A stretch of 64,000 nucleotides of DNA. Source: Sarcocystis neurona. Its lineage: Eukaryota; Apicomplexa; Conoidasida; Eucoccidiorida; Sarcocystidae. Positions within the stretch are counted from its first letter, which is position 1; each line of letters begins with the position of its first letter. The position numbers and the translations under genes are program-made. The stretch spans positions 422,839 to 486,838 of the forward strand of contig KL647295.1 of NCBI GenBank assembly GCA_000727475.1. Direction: 5' to 3'. Shown here one piece after another: positions 1 to 12,200 of the stretch. The notes beneath the pieces were generated by a model that made no database searches, was not told the origin of the DNA, and worked only from the letters and a program-made list of their open reading frames with translations.

Positions 1-1
1 C

Positions 2-2567
2 ATCCACCAACAGCAGCAGGAGCACCAGCGACGAGGACGCGGTAGCACAGCAACAGCGCAGTTGCAGAAGCAGCTGCAGCAGTTTGCTGCCGTTGTTGCA
101 ACTCTCGAACGTCTTTCCTGCTGTGCTGCTGCCTCGCTTCCTGCCGCTGCGGCCTTCCCCCTTCGTCACTTTCCTTCTGCAGCAGAAGCAGCAGCTGCTG
201 CAACTCCCGCAGCTCTCCCCACACCTTGGCCGCAAGGGCAGCAGCAGCAGCTGCAGCCGCAGCAGCAGCAAGTGACAGCGCTGCAGCGGCGGCTCCTGAC
301 ACAGCAGCCACCAGGGGAGCAGCAGGAGCAACAGCAGTGCCGGTTCCAGCAGCAGCAGCAGCAGATTTCGATTCGCCAGCTGTCGACAGCCGCAGTATGT
401 GCAGGATATTCGGCCCTCGCGAATTCTACTGCTGCTGGTATCCTGCCCTTCCCGCTTGCTGCTGCTCCTACTGATGGAAGAAGGATGCCACTTTCATTCG
501 CTGCTGCGAGTGGCTGGCTGCCTTTCTCTTCTGCTGCTGCTGCTGCTCCCCCCTCCAGCAGAGTGCTGGTGCCTGCGGTGCTGCCTCCGCTGCTGAGACT
601 GCCTGTGTTGCTGCACCGGAAGGAGGCCTGTCTGCTGCTGCAGCGGCTGCTGCTGTGGCTCCATCAGCAACAACACTTGTGGAATTCTGCTGCGGCTTCT
701 GCTGAAGCTGCTTCGACTGCTGCTGGTGCTACGGCTTCTGCTCCGTCTCTCTACGCCTGCTGCCTAGCGCAAGCAGCAGCAGCAGGAATTGCTGACGGCA
801 CGCCAGCGGCAGCCGCAGGGTGTGGTAGCACATCAAAACCAACAGGAGGGACCGCGACAGAAGCTTCTGCGGACGGAGCAGGGAGCCGGACAGGAGCGGC
901 AACAACTAGAGCAGCAACAAGAACCGCAGCTGCAGCTGACAACCTCACAGCCACTCCAGCAGGAAGACACCGAACATTTGCAGAACGAGTTGCAGATGGG
1001 TTGGCGTCTCACGAGGATCTGCTGGAGCTGCCGGCAGAGCAGCCGCAACAAAGGACAAAGCTCGTGGTGCGGCAGCAGCAAGCAGCGCGTAGAAAGAATG
1101 AGCAACAGGAAGCCCGGCGAGAGGGAGACGGCAGCGAAGGGGTGCTGCAGCGATATGCGCAAACGCAGCAGCAGAAGGCGCGGAAAGAGAAGCAGCAGCA
1201 GGAGGAACAGCGGCAGCAGCATGGAGAGACAGGGCAGGAAGACAAACTCGGGTTAGCAGCAGCAGTCTTTTCCGCAGTAAAACAGCAGAGCAGCAGCAGC
1301 AGCTTGCACCCGCTGCTACGACGGTTGCTTCTAAAGCAGCGGTGGCAAGCAGCAGCGTCCGGCGATATTGTCGTGCCGCTAGAGGAGGAAGAGGAGCCGC
1401 AGCAGGAAAGGGAAGGTGCTGCGGCTCCCGGAGCAACAGCAGCAGGAGGTGGAGGAGCGTATGCTGCTGCTGCTTCTGTCGTCGCGGCGGGCAGGCACTC
1501 TGCTGCTGCTTTCTTGCACAGCAGCGGCTCCGCAGGGGCAGCAGCTGCTGCTGCTGTCGCGCAGCGACAGGTGTTGGCGCATGCGGCTGCCCTGTGGGAG
1601 TCCGTACCTGTTAATCCTTTTCTCAGAAGAGCAGGTGGTGCAGCAGAAGCACCACCGCCAAGCGCGTCCACGCGGCGCAGTGGCACCGGCCACGACAAAG
1701 ACGCGCTCACCAGCAGCAGCAGCAGGCAAGAGGAAGACAGCTGCGGCAGCAGGAACAGCAGCAACAGCGGTGCAAGTGACTGCTGGGGCAGCAGCACCAT
1801 CAGGAGGGACGGGAAGTACGGAGAAGGAGACAAACGTTCGAGCAACAGCAGCGGAGGAATTTACTGCAGCAACAGAATTCTGAGGTCCGTCGAAGACAGA
1901 CGCGATGGCGAGAACAGCGAGACGTGCAACAGCAGATTGCAGCTGCTGGTGCTACCTTCGGAGGGTGGGGCAGCAGAAGTAGCGTCAGCGGACGCTGCAG
2001 GGATAGGGGACCTTTGCAAGAACGAGGTAGAGGAAGGTGCTGCTCGAGCAGCAGGAGGTAGGCGCGGCACGCGCGAAGAGGCGAGAAGACAAGGAGGAAA
2101 AGAAGCAGCAACAGCCGCTCGACCAGCAAACACTGCAGCAGCCGCGTCTCGAGCAGGCGAAATGGCTGCAGCAAAAGCAGCAACCGGAGGAGCCGTCAAC
2201 GTCGCTGCAGCAGAGGACGAACCAACAGCGGCGGGAGAAGTCGTCGGAGAGGATAGGAGGAGTGCGTGTGGGCGACAACTGCTGCTTCATTGCGAAGGAG
2301 CAGGCGGTGGGAGAGCAGCAGCAGCAGCGAGCGAAGACACAAACGTGCGGCAGCGGCAGCAGGCAGGAGAAGCAGCAGAAGGAAGCGAGCAGCAGCAGGG
2401 GGGACCAGAAACAGCGTCAGACGGGAGCTGGAGCAGAAGAAGGCGGGGCCTTCGAGAGCAGCTGCGAGAAGGAGCTGCTGCAGCAGGAGCAGCAGCCACC
2501 GCAGCAGCAGCAGTCGCGGCAGCTGCAGCAGGCGCTGCCTATGACTGCGTGTGGGGAACGAGCGTCA
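2..2567 (+). CDS. 5'-partial low-complexity Gln/Ala/Ser-rich coding region (gene A, part 1)
   Basis: Unrecognised. The frame is open from the first bases of the window, so the gene probably starts upstream. It is dominated by CAG runs read as Gln near 220-390 and 1,040-1,240, and by Ala/Ser runs elsewhere. Less repetitive stretches look protein-like: residues around 960-1,075 (AERVADGLASHEDLLEL) and around 1,555-1,625 (LAHAAALWESVPVNPFL). I end it at a possible donor, GTAACA at 2,568, because past that point the open frame simply translates AT microsatellite. That donor joins in frame to the CAG acceptor before 6,291. A possible internal intron, 395-785 (GTATGT to CAG), would move translation into a Gln-rich frame that later meets a stop, so I did not adopt it. 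Triplet runs stay open by chance, so the exact frame and exon borders are uncertain. Confidence 0.42.
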
Positions 2568-2659
2568 GTAACAAAGGACACCAGCAAGTGCTGCTGCTCC
2601 AGCACACTCCTCCTGCTGTTGCGGCAGCCGCAGCCCACCGCGAGCCGGTACACGTCGCC

Positions 2660-4450
2660 CACAGCAGCTCCTCCCTACACGTACACACACCTTCTTATGC
2701 GTCTACATTTCTCCTCTTCATACGCACATACATATATATATGTATATATGTACGTATACGCATAAGCCACCGCCCGCAGCTCCTCTTCTGTACGCCTATA
2801 CATACAGGTGCATGTATGTCTGCGTTTCTACTCTCCCTCTCGATATGTTACACACACACATATATCAATGCGGGTATATCATATATACATATACACGTAT
2901 TCCCTCTCTCTGTATGTACGCATCTCTATATATATATGTCTCTGTCTAGACATATATAAGTAGAGGTGCATATGTCTCTACACTTCTACTCTCTCTCGCT
3001 GCACATCTATATTATATATATCTTTGTGTATATCGCAGAGGTGTTCACACCGTATCTCTCTGTATGTAAAGGACTGCATGTTTCTGCGTATTTGCGTCTC
3101 AAATAATCTCTACGTATGTACGTGTGCATGCCCGGGGCCCAGGGTGTGCGTAGAGGACTCCACGCTGTGTACTGCGTCGGCTGCCGCGTGCGGTGCTGCT
3201 GCCCTCCCTCGGCCCAGCTGCTGCTACTTTTTTTCCGTGATGAACATACTTCTGAGTGCCTTGCTGTCCACTTTAATCTGCGGAAGACTGGCCTCTGCGT
3301 GAGGAATGCACTGCCCCACGAGCTGCATCCTCTTCTGCTGCGGTGTGCCGTCTCTCTCTCCGTGTGTGTCTCCCCCGGCATCCCCTCGTCGGTGAAATTT
3401 CACCCGCCTCCTGTGCAGACGCCGAAGCAGCCAACCAACACTTCGACGTAAATGCCTGCAGAGAAAGAAGGGACCTGTTGCCAGTGAACTTCCTGTTTTT
3501 CTCATCCGCTCTCTCTCTATATACATATATATATGTATATGTACATATATATGGAAGGTGTTTTACATTATATATCTGGTAACGTATACAGAGACGCTCA
3601 TACATACACCCATACACCTGTCTGTATACATGTATATGCACGTGTGCGTCTCTCTGGCTCTCTGCATGCGTTAGCTGTACGTATATAGATGTATACATAT
3701 ATACATATAAATATATATACATATGTGTAGGCCTCTCTCTCTATATATGCATATACATATATATACGTATATATATACATATATATAAATATATATACAT
3801 ATGTGTAGGCCTCCCTCTCTATATATATGCATATACATATATAGACGTATATATATACATATATATAAATATATATACATATGTGTAGGCCTCTCTCTAT
3901 ATATATGCATATACATATATAGACGTATATATATACGTATGTGTCTCTCTCTCTCCCCCTCACCCTCTGTATAAATATATATGCGTCGGTGTGCACATAT
4001 CTGCTGTGTGTACATACACATGTATATGTGCATGCATAGATACACGTGGGTATGCGTATATACGTATAACAGATAGAACGGGTATCTCTTTGGCTAATGG
4101 AACTGAGGATCCACAGCAAACCTGATATGCATATAAAACAGACATGCATGGCTGTGTCGCCGTCTCCTGGTGTGTGTGTGTGTCTCCGTGGTTATATATG
4201 TGTATCTCTTTCTTTCGCCCCTATCGCTCTCCATGTATGTATATATATATATATGTATATGGGTATATTATATGTGCACGTATGTGTGTGTGTGTGTCTG
4301 TTGTTCGGTTTCCCTCTGTCTTGTTTTTCGTATTGCTCTCTATGAGAAGTCCTCTTCTCCTTCTCTCTTGTGTGTATATCTGTAGATTCTTCATATCGTC
4401 GGTGTCTACGTAGACACGTGTCTTCCTCTCTGCACTCCCCTGCTTTCTCT
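2660..4450. repeat. AT-rich microsatellite block with a ~79-bp tandem unit
   Basis: Dense TATATG/TACATA, GTGT and CTCTCT simple repeat with no supportable gene; the Tyr/Ile-rich frames here are translated microsatellite. From 3,724 a composite unit that begins TGTGTAGGCCT restarts at 3,802 and 3,882, so three copies with a 78-80 bp period lie in 3,724-3,960. If gene A continues across it, the block lies in its large intron (2,568-6,290). Confidence 0.85.
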
Positions 4451-4454
4451 GTGT

Positions 4455-6290
4455 GTGTCTATGTGTCCGTCCCTGTGTAGGATGTCGCCGTCGCTGCGTG
4501 TGGGGTGCTGCTGCTGCAGGAAGGGAGCTGCAGACGTCGCAGCTCTGTTGAGTTTGCTGCAGAAGGAACAGAACAGGCTGCTGCAGGAGTTCCTGCTGCG
4601 TTGCCTGCTGCTCCCCACTTCCCTGCTGCTGTTGTCGCCCATCCGCGGAAAGATGTCTCTCTCTCCAGTCGACCAGCGGCTGCTACTGCCGCTGCTGCGA
4701 CTGCTGCTGCTGCCGCTGCTGCTACTGCTGCTGCTGCCGCTGCTGCTACTGCTGCTGCCGCTACTGCTGCTGCTGCTACTGGTGCCGCTGCTACTGCTAC
4801 AGCTGCTACTGCTACAACCGCTGCTGCTGCTCCTCTTCCCGCAACTGCTGTGCCGGGTGCCCCAGCCACTACAGCTGCGGCGTCTTCTGCTGCTCCCACT
4901 TTTTCTGCTGCTGCAGCGACTGCTGCGTCGGCTTCGGGTCGTGTTTCCGCTCCCGCAGCTACTGCTGCTGCTCCTGCTCCTCCTCTTCCTGCTGCTGCTG
5001 TTCCTGCTGCAGCTGCTGCTACCTGGGGTATAGCTTCATCGCCCCAGGCTCATAGGAACTTCGCAGCGACACTTCGGCCGACAAATCGTCCTGTTGTTGC
5101 TGCTGCCTCTTCTTCAGGTATGCTCTTGCTGCTGCTGCTGCTGCTGTCCACTCTTGTGCTGCCTGTCCCGCTTCTGCTGCTTAACTGTTTGCTGCACTTG
5201 CGTCTACTTCGCATGAGGCTTCTTTTTGACCTGCTGCTGCTCTTCTCTGTCTTCTGTGCCTGCTGTTCCTGTGCAACGCCTCTTCGTTCTCCCTCTCCCC
5301 GTCCTCCGCTTCGTTCTTCTTTTCCACATGTCTTACGACGTGACGTTTTTCGTGCTGCTTGGTCTCTCTCGTATGTCCTGTTGCGTGCCCTTCTGGCACC
5401 TGCTGGTGCTCCTTCTGCTTTGCTCCTTTTCTGCCTTTTCTTCTTTGGCTCTTTCCTCTGCATGCCGCGGCTCTGTCTGCTGGCAGCTGGGCTTGTCGAC
5501 GTGTGCGCTGCTGCTGCGGTCGACCCCACTCCTGCCGTGTGACTTCGCCATTGCTGCTGCTGCTCCCCACCGAGCGCCGCTCTTTGCTGCCCTCCCGGGG
5601 GGCAGCTCCTCCGCTGGTTTCTTCTTCTCCGTGTTGCCACTGCTTGCGACGGCGCCTCTGGTATTGCTGCGTCTTTGTGACGGCTGCTGCCTCGATTCTG
5701 CGCCTCCTCTGCATGCTGCTGCCTGCTGCTGAGCGAGTTTTTCTTCGTCTGCTGTTGCTACTCATACGCGTACTGTTGCCGCTGTTGTTGCTCTCCCCAT
5801 AGTCCTGCTGCTGCCCTGCTACTAAAGAATGTTGCTGTTCTTCAGTCACTGCTACGCTGTGCTGCAGCGTGCCATTGGTCCTACTGCTGCTGCTGCTATC
5901 GTTCTGCGTACTGCTGGTCTTCCTTCAAGTCGTACGCTGCTGCTGCTGCTGCGTAACGTCTCTGGCGTCTTGGTGCTGCCGTGTGCCGTAGTCGTGCAGC
6001 CGTTGCGTCTCCCTGGTGTTGTGCGGGTGCTCCTGCTGTCCGTCCTGGTGTTCCAGCCTCTTCGTTTGCTGCCCCTGCTGCTGTTTCTGCTGCTCAGTGC
6101 AAGGCGCTGCTGTCGTATCTCAGCGTGTACTGCTGTCTGCGTTGCTGCGGCTCCATGGGTTATTAGTGTTGCTGTCTGCCCCTGCATCTGGTGTAGCTGG
6201 TGTTTTTGCTGCTGCTGCTGCTACACGCGTTGATGTTGAGGTGGTATGGGCTGCTGCTGCCGTTCTGTTTTGCTCGTGGCTTTGTTGCAG
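4455..6290 (+). other. CTG-rich intron-like block of gene A
   Basis: About 1.8 kb saturated with TGC/CTG/GCT on the + strand. Open frames give poly-Leu, poly-Cys or poly-Ala without recognisable domains. This is the same composition as the proven PLAA introns downstream, so I read it as the 3' half of an intron running from 2,568 (GTAACA) to the acceptor TTGTTGCAG that ends at 6,290. Confidence 0.5.
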
Positions 6291-9200
6291 GAAGTAGGTT
6301 TGCTGCTGCACATGGCGGCGCTTACGGTGAGGGAGGCGCAGCAGCTGCAGCAGCAGCAGAGACGGAAGCGGACAAGGAGGCGGCTGAAGCCTGGGGGGCG
6401 ACGACGCAGATGCAGGAGCAGCAACAGGTTCCACAGCAGCTGCCGCTGCGTCCGTTGCACGTGCTACAGACGATTGCTGCTGCTGCTGACGGGCAGGCAC
6501 CGTTACCAGCAGCGGCAGCAGCAGCAAGGAAAATAGCAGCAGCGGAAGAGCTTTTCAGAGGAGCAGCGGCCGTTGCTGAAGCTGCTGCAGACGCGTTCGT
6601 GCTGCTATGTCTGTTGCAGCAGCAGCAAGAAGAACAGCAGCAGCAGCGCGGTAAGAGAAGAAGAGAGAGGCTGCAGATATGTGCGTGGCCCGTGCTGCAC
6701 GTGCCTGTCAAGTTGGCTGCTGCAACGCATGCAGAGGTGACTGCTGCTTGCGCTGGGCCCGCCGCGGCAGCAGCTGCAGCAAGGAGACTGTTGGCGCAGG
6801 GCAAGAGAGCTGCAGCAGCACCGCTGGCAGGGAGGGGGTGCAGAGGAGCTGCACCACCGGCAGCAGCCAAAGAAAGAGCAGCAGCAGCAGTAGGTGGAAG
6901 CTGGGACGAAGTGGGAGCAGAAGAGGAATGTGCGACGCTGCTGCTTAGATGGCAAGCGCATGCAGCAGCAGCAGCAGCCAGTGCGACTGCGTCGCCTTCG
7001 GCTGCCTGCTGTCCCGCGTTGCTGTCGGTCAGCAGCGGCTGCTGCTGGTGCTTCCGAGAAGACGAAGCGCTGCTCTTTTGTTTCTGCTTCTTCGCTCCTT
7101 TTCTTTCTTGGGAGCGGAGACACGTCCAGCAGCTCTATCAACAACAGCAGCAGCTCTTTCAGCCGCAGCAGCAATATCGTCATCAGCAGCAGCAGTATCA
7201 GCAGCAGCAGCACGATGAGCAACAGCAGGTGCAGCGGTATGTGAACCGAATTGCGACTGCAGCAGAGCGTGTTTTTGTTGCAGCAAATGGTATGGGGTGG
7301 CTCCGAGTCACGCACCTGCTGCTGGATGCGTGGAAACTCGCAGCAGCGTCGTTTCCTTCCTCTGCTCCTGCTGTAGACGGTCTTTCTCTTTTTGCTTCTG
7401 TCCTTCTGGCTCCCCTTTCAAAGGCAGCAGCTGCTGTTGCTGCTGGTGCGTCGTCACCTGCTGGTTGCTGTCCACTTGCTGGGGTTCCTGGCCCACCTCC
7501 TGCTGCGATTGCTGCCACCCAACCCGCTGCTGCTGCTGCTGCTGCGCTCACGCCTCATCTCACAACAACTGGGACTTCAAGAAGGCGTATTGCTGCTGCC
7601 TCACCCGTGCAGTCTGGTGCTGCAGCTGCTGCACCGTGGACCCCTGTTCTTCCATTTGCTCCTCATCCTGCTGCTGCCGCATTTTATCCATTCGTACTGC
7701 CCTTCCCCACTGCTGCTTCCGCAACACCAGCAGGTGCTGCTGCAGCGACGTATTGCAGTGATGACAGGACGGGCCTGCAGGAGCAACGGCAGCAGCACCA
7801 GCAGCACCCGCTGTTGACGCAGCAGCTGCACGTCGCGCTGGCCAGGCGCCTGCAGCTGCTGGCTTTGCAGCAGACAGCAGCAGCAGCGACCAGCGGCCGC
7901 GGAAGCGAGCCGGCAGCACCTGCCTTGCTGCTGCAGCAGTCGGGGAAGACCGACGGCAGGACCTTCTGCGAAGGGGAGGCAGACACAGACGCCGAAGATG
8001 AACTCTTGAGAGACCCGTCTGCCCCGCAGCATGCGGAAAAAGTGCCACGTGAGCAGCGATATGTTGCAGCAGAGGAAGGCAAGAACGTTGCTGGTGCTGC
8101 TCAACATGCTCCTCCTGGTGCTACAAAGAACTCGTGCGCTGCAGCGTCCCGCAGCACTTGCTGCCGCGCCTCTGTTCAGCCTCCCCAAGACCAGCAGCAG
8201 ACGCACCAACTGCAGCACGGGCGACAGCAGCAGCAGCAAGGGGAAGAGACGTCACACCAGCAGCAGCAGCAGCACACGAGGGGAAGAGGTCCGTATGCGA
8301 CCGCTGCTGGAGAGGCACTTGCAAGAGCTGCAGCTGCAGGAGGAGGTAGAGAAGCGCGCGCAGATGCAGGACGTGTGGCTGCAGCAAGAGGAAAACAAGC
8401 AGATTTCTGCGGAAGGGCTGGAGCAAGAGAAGAAGTTGGCGGACATGCGACAGAGGAGAGGATAAAGACGGGACTGCTGCCGCAGCAGCTTCAGCCTGCT
8501 GTTTTCCCACTTCAGCAGCAGGCAGAAGAAATAGCCGAAGCATGCGCTGCGGCTTTTCCTGCTGTCCTCCCTTGCAACGTGTTGCTGTGGGTGCTCGACG
8601 CAGCAGCAACGGCAGCGGCAACTGGAGAAGGAAATGGAGAAGGAGGAAGAGGAGGAGGAGCAGCGGCAACAGCGAGGAACGCAGCTGAAGAAGTGCTGCA
8701 GCAGTTCCCAGCAGCAAGCCCAACAGGTGCGACATCAGCAGTGAGGACGGACGCAGCAGCTGCGAAGGCTGCAGCAGCAGCGTCTGCGTCGCGACTATCG
8801 CTGGCTTACCCTCAGACCCGCTGCCGTGCTGCTGCTACTGCAGCATCACCGTGCGCGATGCTTGCAGACGGCGTGTGGGTGAGATTCTATCGCAAGGCAG
8901 CAGCAGCAGCGGCAAACTGTCGAGCAGGAAGAGAAAGACAAGGAAACGCAGCCGCAGCAAGAGCCGCACCGCAGCGGCAGGAAGCGAGAATACCTGACCA
9001 AGCAGCAGAAACAGAAGCAACTGCAAGAGCAGGAGGATCAGGAGAGACAGCAACAGCAGAAGCAGCTGCAGGACAAGGAGGAGCAGGCGGTGGAGTACCA
9101 GAAGGAGAGGCGTGTGCAGGAGCAGCAGCAGCAAGCGGCGAGAAGGCAGGAGAAGGTGCGCTGACTGCGTTTCTGCTGCCGCGCCGCTCTCCTGTGGCAT

Positions 9201-12200
9201 GTGGAAGAACGCGCTCGCAGCAGGAACACCAGCAGCCACAGCAGCCGCAACTGCACCTTCAACAGCAACCGCAGCAGTTGGTGCGACAGGACCAAGAGCA
9301 GCACGAAGAGGAGGAAGTGACGGCAGCGATAGTTTTTATTCCCCTCTGGTGTTTGTTGCTGTGCCGGCGCTATCTTTCTCTGTTGATAGGTTCCTCTGCC
9401 GCGCTTCATCTGCTGCCGGGGTATGAGGATTTGCTGCTGCTGCATGCTCAGCTGCATTTTCTTGCGTGCGGCTGTCAGCGTGAACGACCGCTGCTGCTGC
9501 CTGCTGCCTGGCGTTCCATTACTGCTGCGGCTTCTTCTTCCTCTTTCTCTGCGACCGCTCCTCGACGGCTTTCGTCTTCTGCTGCTCTCTCTGGCAACGC
9601 CAAAGGAGGTGGTGCCGCCAGCCATGCTGCTGCAGCGACAGTTGCTGCTGATACTGCTGCTGCTACCATCGCTGCTGCTGCACACGACCCAGCAGCTGCC
9701 GCTGCTGCTACTCAGACTGAAAAGCAGACGGCCAAGCGTGCGGTTGCTGGGTCTGTTGCAGCTCCTGCCGCAGCTTGCCTTCGCGCCGCTGTTTCGTCTT
9801 TCTCTGCTGCTGTTGTTGCTCCCCCGGTTTTGTCTGCTGCTGTCGAGGACGAGCAACTCGTCGTCTGCTGCGGCTTTGATGACGGTGGCAGTTGCGAAGG
9901 TTTTGTCGACAGGCTGCTGCAGGAGGCTGCTGCTGCTGTTGCGACCAAGGCAGCAGCTGCTGCTGTACGCGCAGTCTACTTCGACAACGCTGGAGCAGCA
10001 GCTGCCGCTCTCCATGCAGCAGCCGCCGCCGCTTCTGCGGCAGACGCAAACGGCGCTGCTGTTAGAGCTCGAGCTCCCCGAAGAAAAGAGGCTACGCGTA
10101 CAGGCGTTGCATGCGCGCAACACGCAGCAGCCGGGCCGACCCTGGAAGTGCTGCTGTTGCTGCTGCAAGCTGCTGTGCATCTTAACAGCGGAGTACATGT
10201 TTGTCGATTGCTGTTGGGAGAAGCGTTTCGAACGAAGCTGCAGTACTTCTTCGATCAGCAGCAGCAGGAGGAGGAAGAAGAGAGACAAGAGCAGCGGCAG
10301 CAAGAGCAACAAGAACCGGAGGAGCAGGACTACATGCAGCAACAGCAGCAGGTGTGGCAACATCGGCTGCAGCAGCGTCAGCTACAGCAGCGAGACCTGC
10401 TGCTGCTTTTCCGCCGTTGCGCTATAGTGCTAGTGAAGAGCCTCGTGCAGACGGGAAATGACTGGGTCGCGTCAGAGAGCAGCAGCTGCAGCAACAGTTG
10501 CAGCGCCCGTAGCAGCTGCGACGCCTGGAGCCACAAAAAAAGCAGCACCATAAGAAGGAGCAGCCACAGCAGAAGCGGCAGCAGCAAGTGCAGCCGCAGA
10601 AGCAGCAGTACAAGCAGCAGCAGGAGCACCAGCAGAAGCCGCAGGCGAGTCGCTCATCGTGTGCAGTGCTGCAGAAGTATCACCTCACTTTTAGGTGTAC
10701 GTACACCCAAGGCGAAGAAACCGCAGGACCGGCAGGCAAGCTGCAGGAAGGCAAAGAGCCAGTGCAGCAGCATTACTTTGGACGATGTTGTGGAGAGCCT
10801 GCTGGTGCTGCGGAATGCCATGACGGAGCTGTCCTTCTCCTTCCATGTTCCTGCACCAGCACCAGCAGATGCTTCCTTGTGCGTCGATTCTGCTGCTGCC
10901 TCTGCTCGTGCGTCTCCTGCTGCAGCAATTCTCGCCGGTTTATCCACTGCCGGTGGGAGGAGAGAGTGCTGCAGCAAAAGCAGCAGCTGGGACAGTCATT
11001 TTGGCGACAGCAGCAGCAGCACGCGCTTTCTGCGCAGCAGCAGCAGCAAGAACAACGATAGCGGCAGAGGAGGAGGCAGTCTCAGGAGCCTCAGCAGCGA
11101 GAAGCAGCAGCCACGTGGAAAGGCAGATGCGTCCTGCGATGTCCTCGAGCTGCTGGCGCATGCGACAGTGCATCCGCTTGTTGCTGCCGTTGTGTCGGAG
11201 AAAGCGAGGCAGCAACAGAGGTGCGAAGAGGAAGCCAAGGAGGCGCTGCAGCAGATGCGTGGGAAGCGGCAGGGGGAGGAGGAAGAAGTCGAGAAGCATC
11301 CACCTCACCTGGACGAGGGGCGGGCTGGTTGGCTGCAGGAGCAAGAGCTGCGACAGCAAGAGCAGCAGCAGCAGCAGCCGTGGAGCGCAGGATCTGCAGA
11401 AGCAGGAGCAGCGGCAAGAGTGAAGGCAGACGACGTGCAGACGTGGGGAAAACTGCGTAGCAACCAACGTGAGAGCGAATGGGAGGGGGACCTGCTGCTG
11501 CTGCTGCAGAACGCGCCACCGCCCTCTGCATGCAGAAAAGTTGTGCTGCTGGCGCTGCAGCAGCTCGTTCTGAGCATCGTTCACCAACGGCGGCAACGAG
11601 GACACACGCAGCCGCAGAAACGGCATCAGATGCAGCAGGGGAAGCAGCACCAGGAAAAGCAACAAGAAGAGCGAAGCGGGGGGGATGGAATGATGGAGCA
11701 GGACGGGCATGGAGAGGCGTTCAAAGCAGAGGCAACGAAGGAGCGTCAACAGTTACAGGCGAGAGAGAAGAGAAACAGACTGCTGCTGTCGCTGGGACGG
11801 GTGCCCGCGTGTGCTGCTGGCGTTTTGCTGGCTCACGAGATGCTGATGCGGCGTGCGCTTCCGCTGGTATTGACTCTCTATAAGCAGCAGCAACAGCCCC
11901 ATCGTCGGTGGCGGCCGGTGGCTGCGTTAGAGCAGCAGGAACCCAGCAACCCCATCAGCAGCAGGTGCAGCAGCAGGAGCAGCAGCAGCAGCAGGAGCAG
12001 CGAGGTGACGCTAGTTCACTCGCGTCTCTCTGCAGCTGGGTTTCCTAGGGTGGCTGCCGTCTCCTGCAGCGATTGTTTGTCTGCTGGTGTTGCTGTTGCT
12101 GGCTCGCATGCTGCTGATATTTTTTCACGCGGAGAAATACTCCTTGACGGCCTCACGTCATTCACGGTGCTGGATTTGCTGCTGCTGCTCCTGCAGCGAG

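Noticed and set aside
786..1256. Alternative Gln-rich exon after an intron 395-785, with a one-base frameshift near 996
   Set aside because: It requires an invented base in a G run. The continuous frame across the same DNA reads plausibly without any change.
4455..5542. Long Leu-rich and Ala-rich + frames (192 and 345 codons)
   Set aside because: Pure translation of CTG/GCT repeats with no non-repetitive motif. The same texture fills proven introns.
6291..6400. Frameshift in the G6 run near 6,393
   Set aside because: Starting the exon in the other phase at the same acceptor gives an unbroken frame, so no lesion is needed.
8040..9160. Separate coiled-coil exons in the CAG frame (8,280-8,462; 8,604-8,730; 8,897-9,157)
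   Set aside because: Gln/Glu/Lys/Arg composition is what diverged CAG repeat gives automatically, and no GT donors of the right phase join them.
9038..10363. 441-codon minus-strand frame
   Set aside because: Mostly Leu/Ser repeat translation with no domain; it overlaps the + strand gene A candidate.
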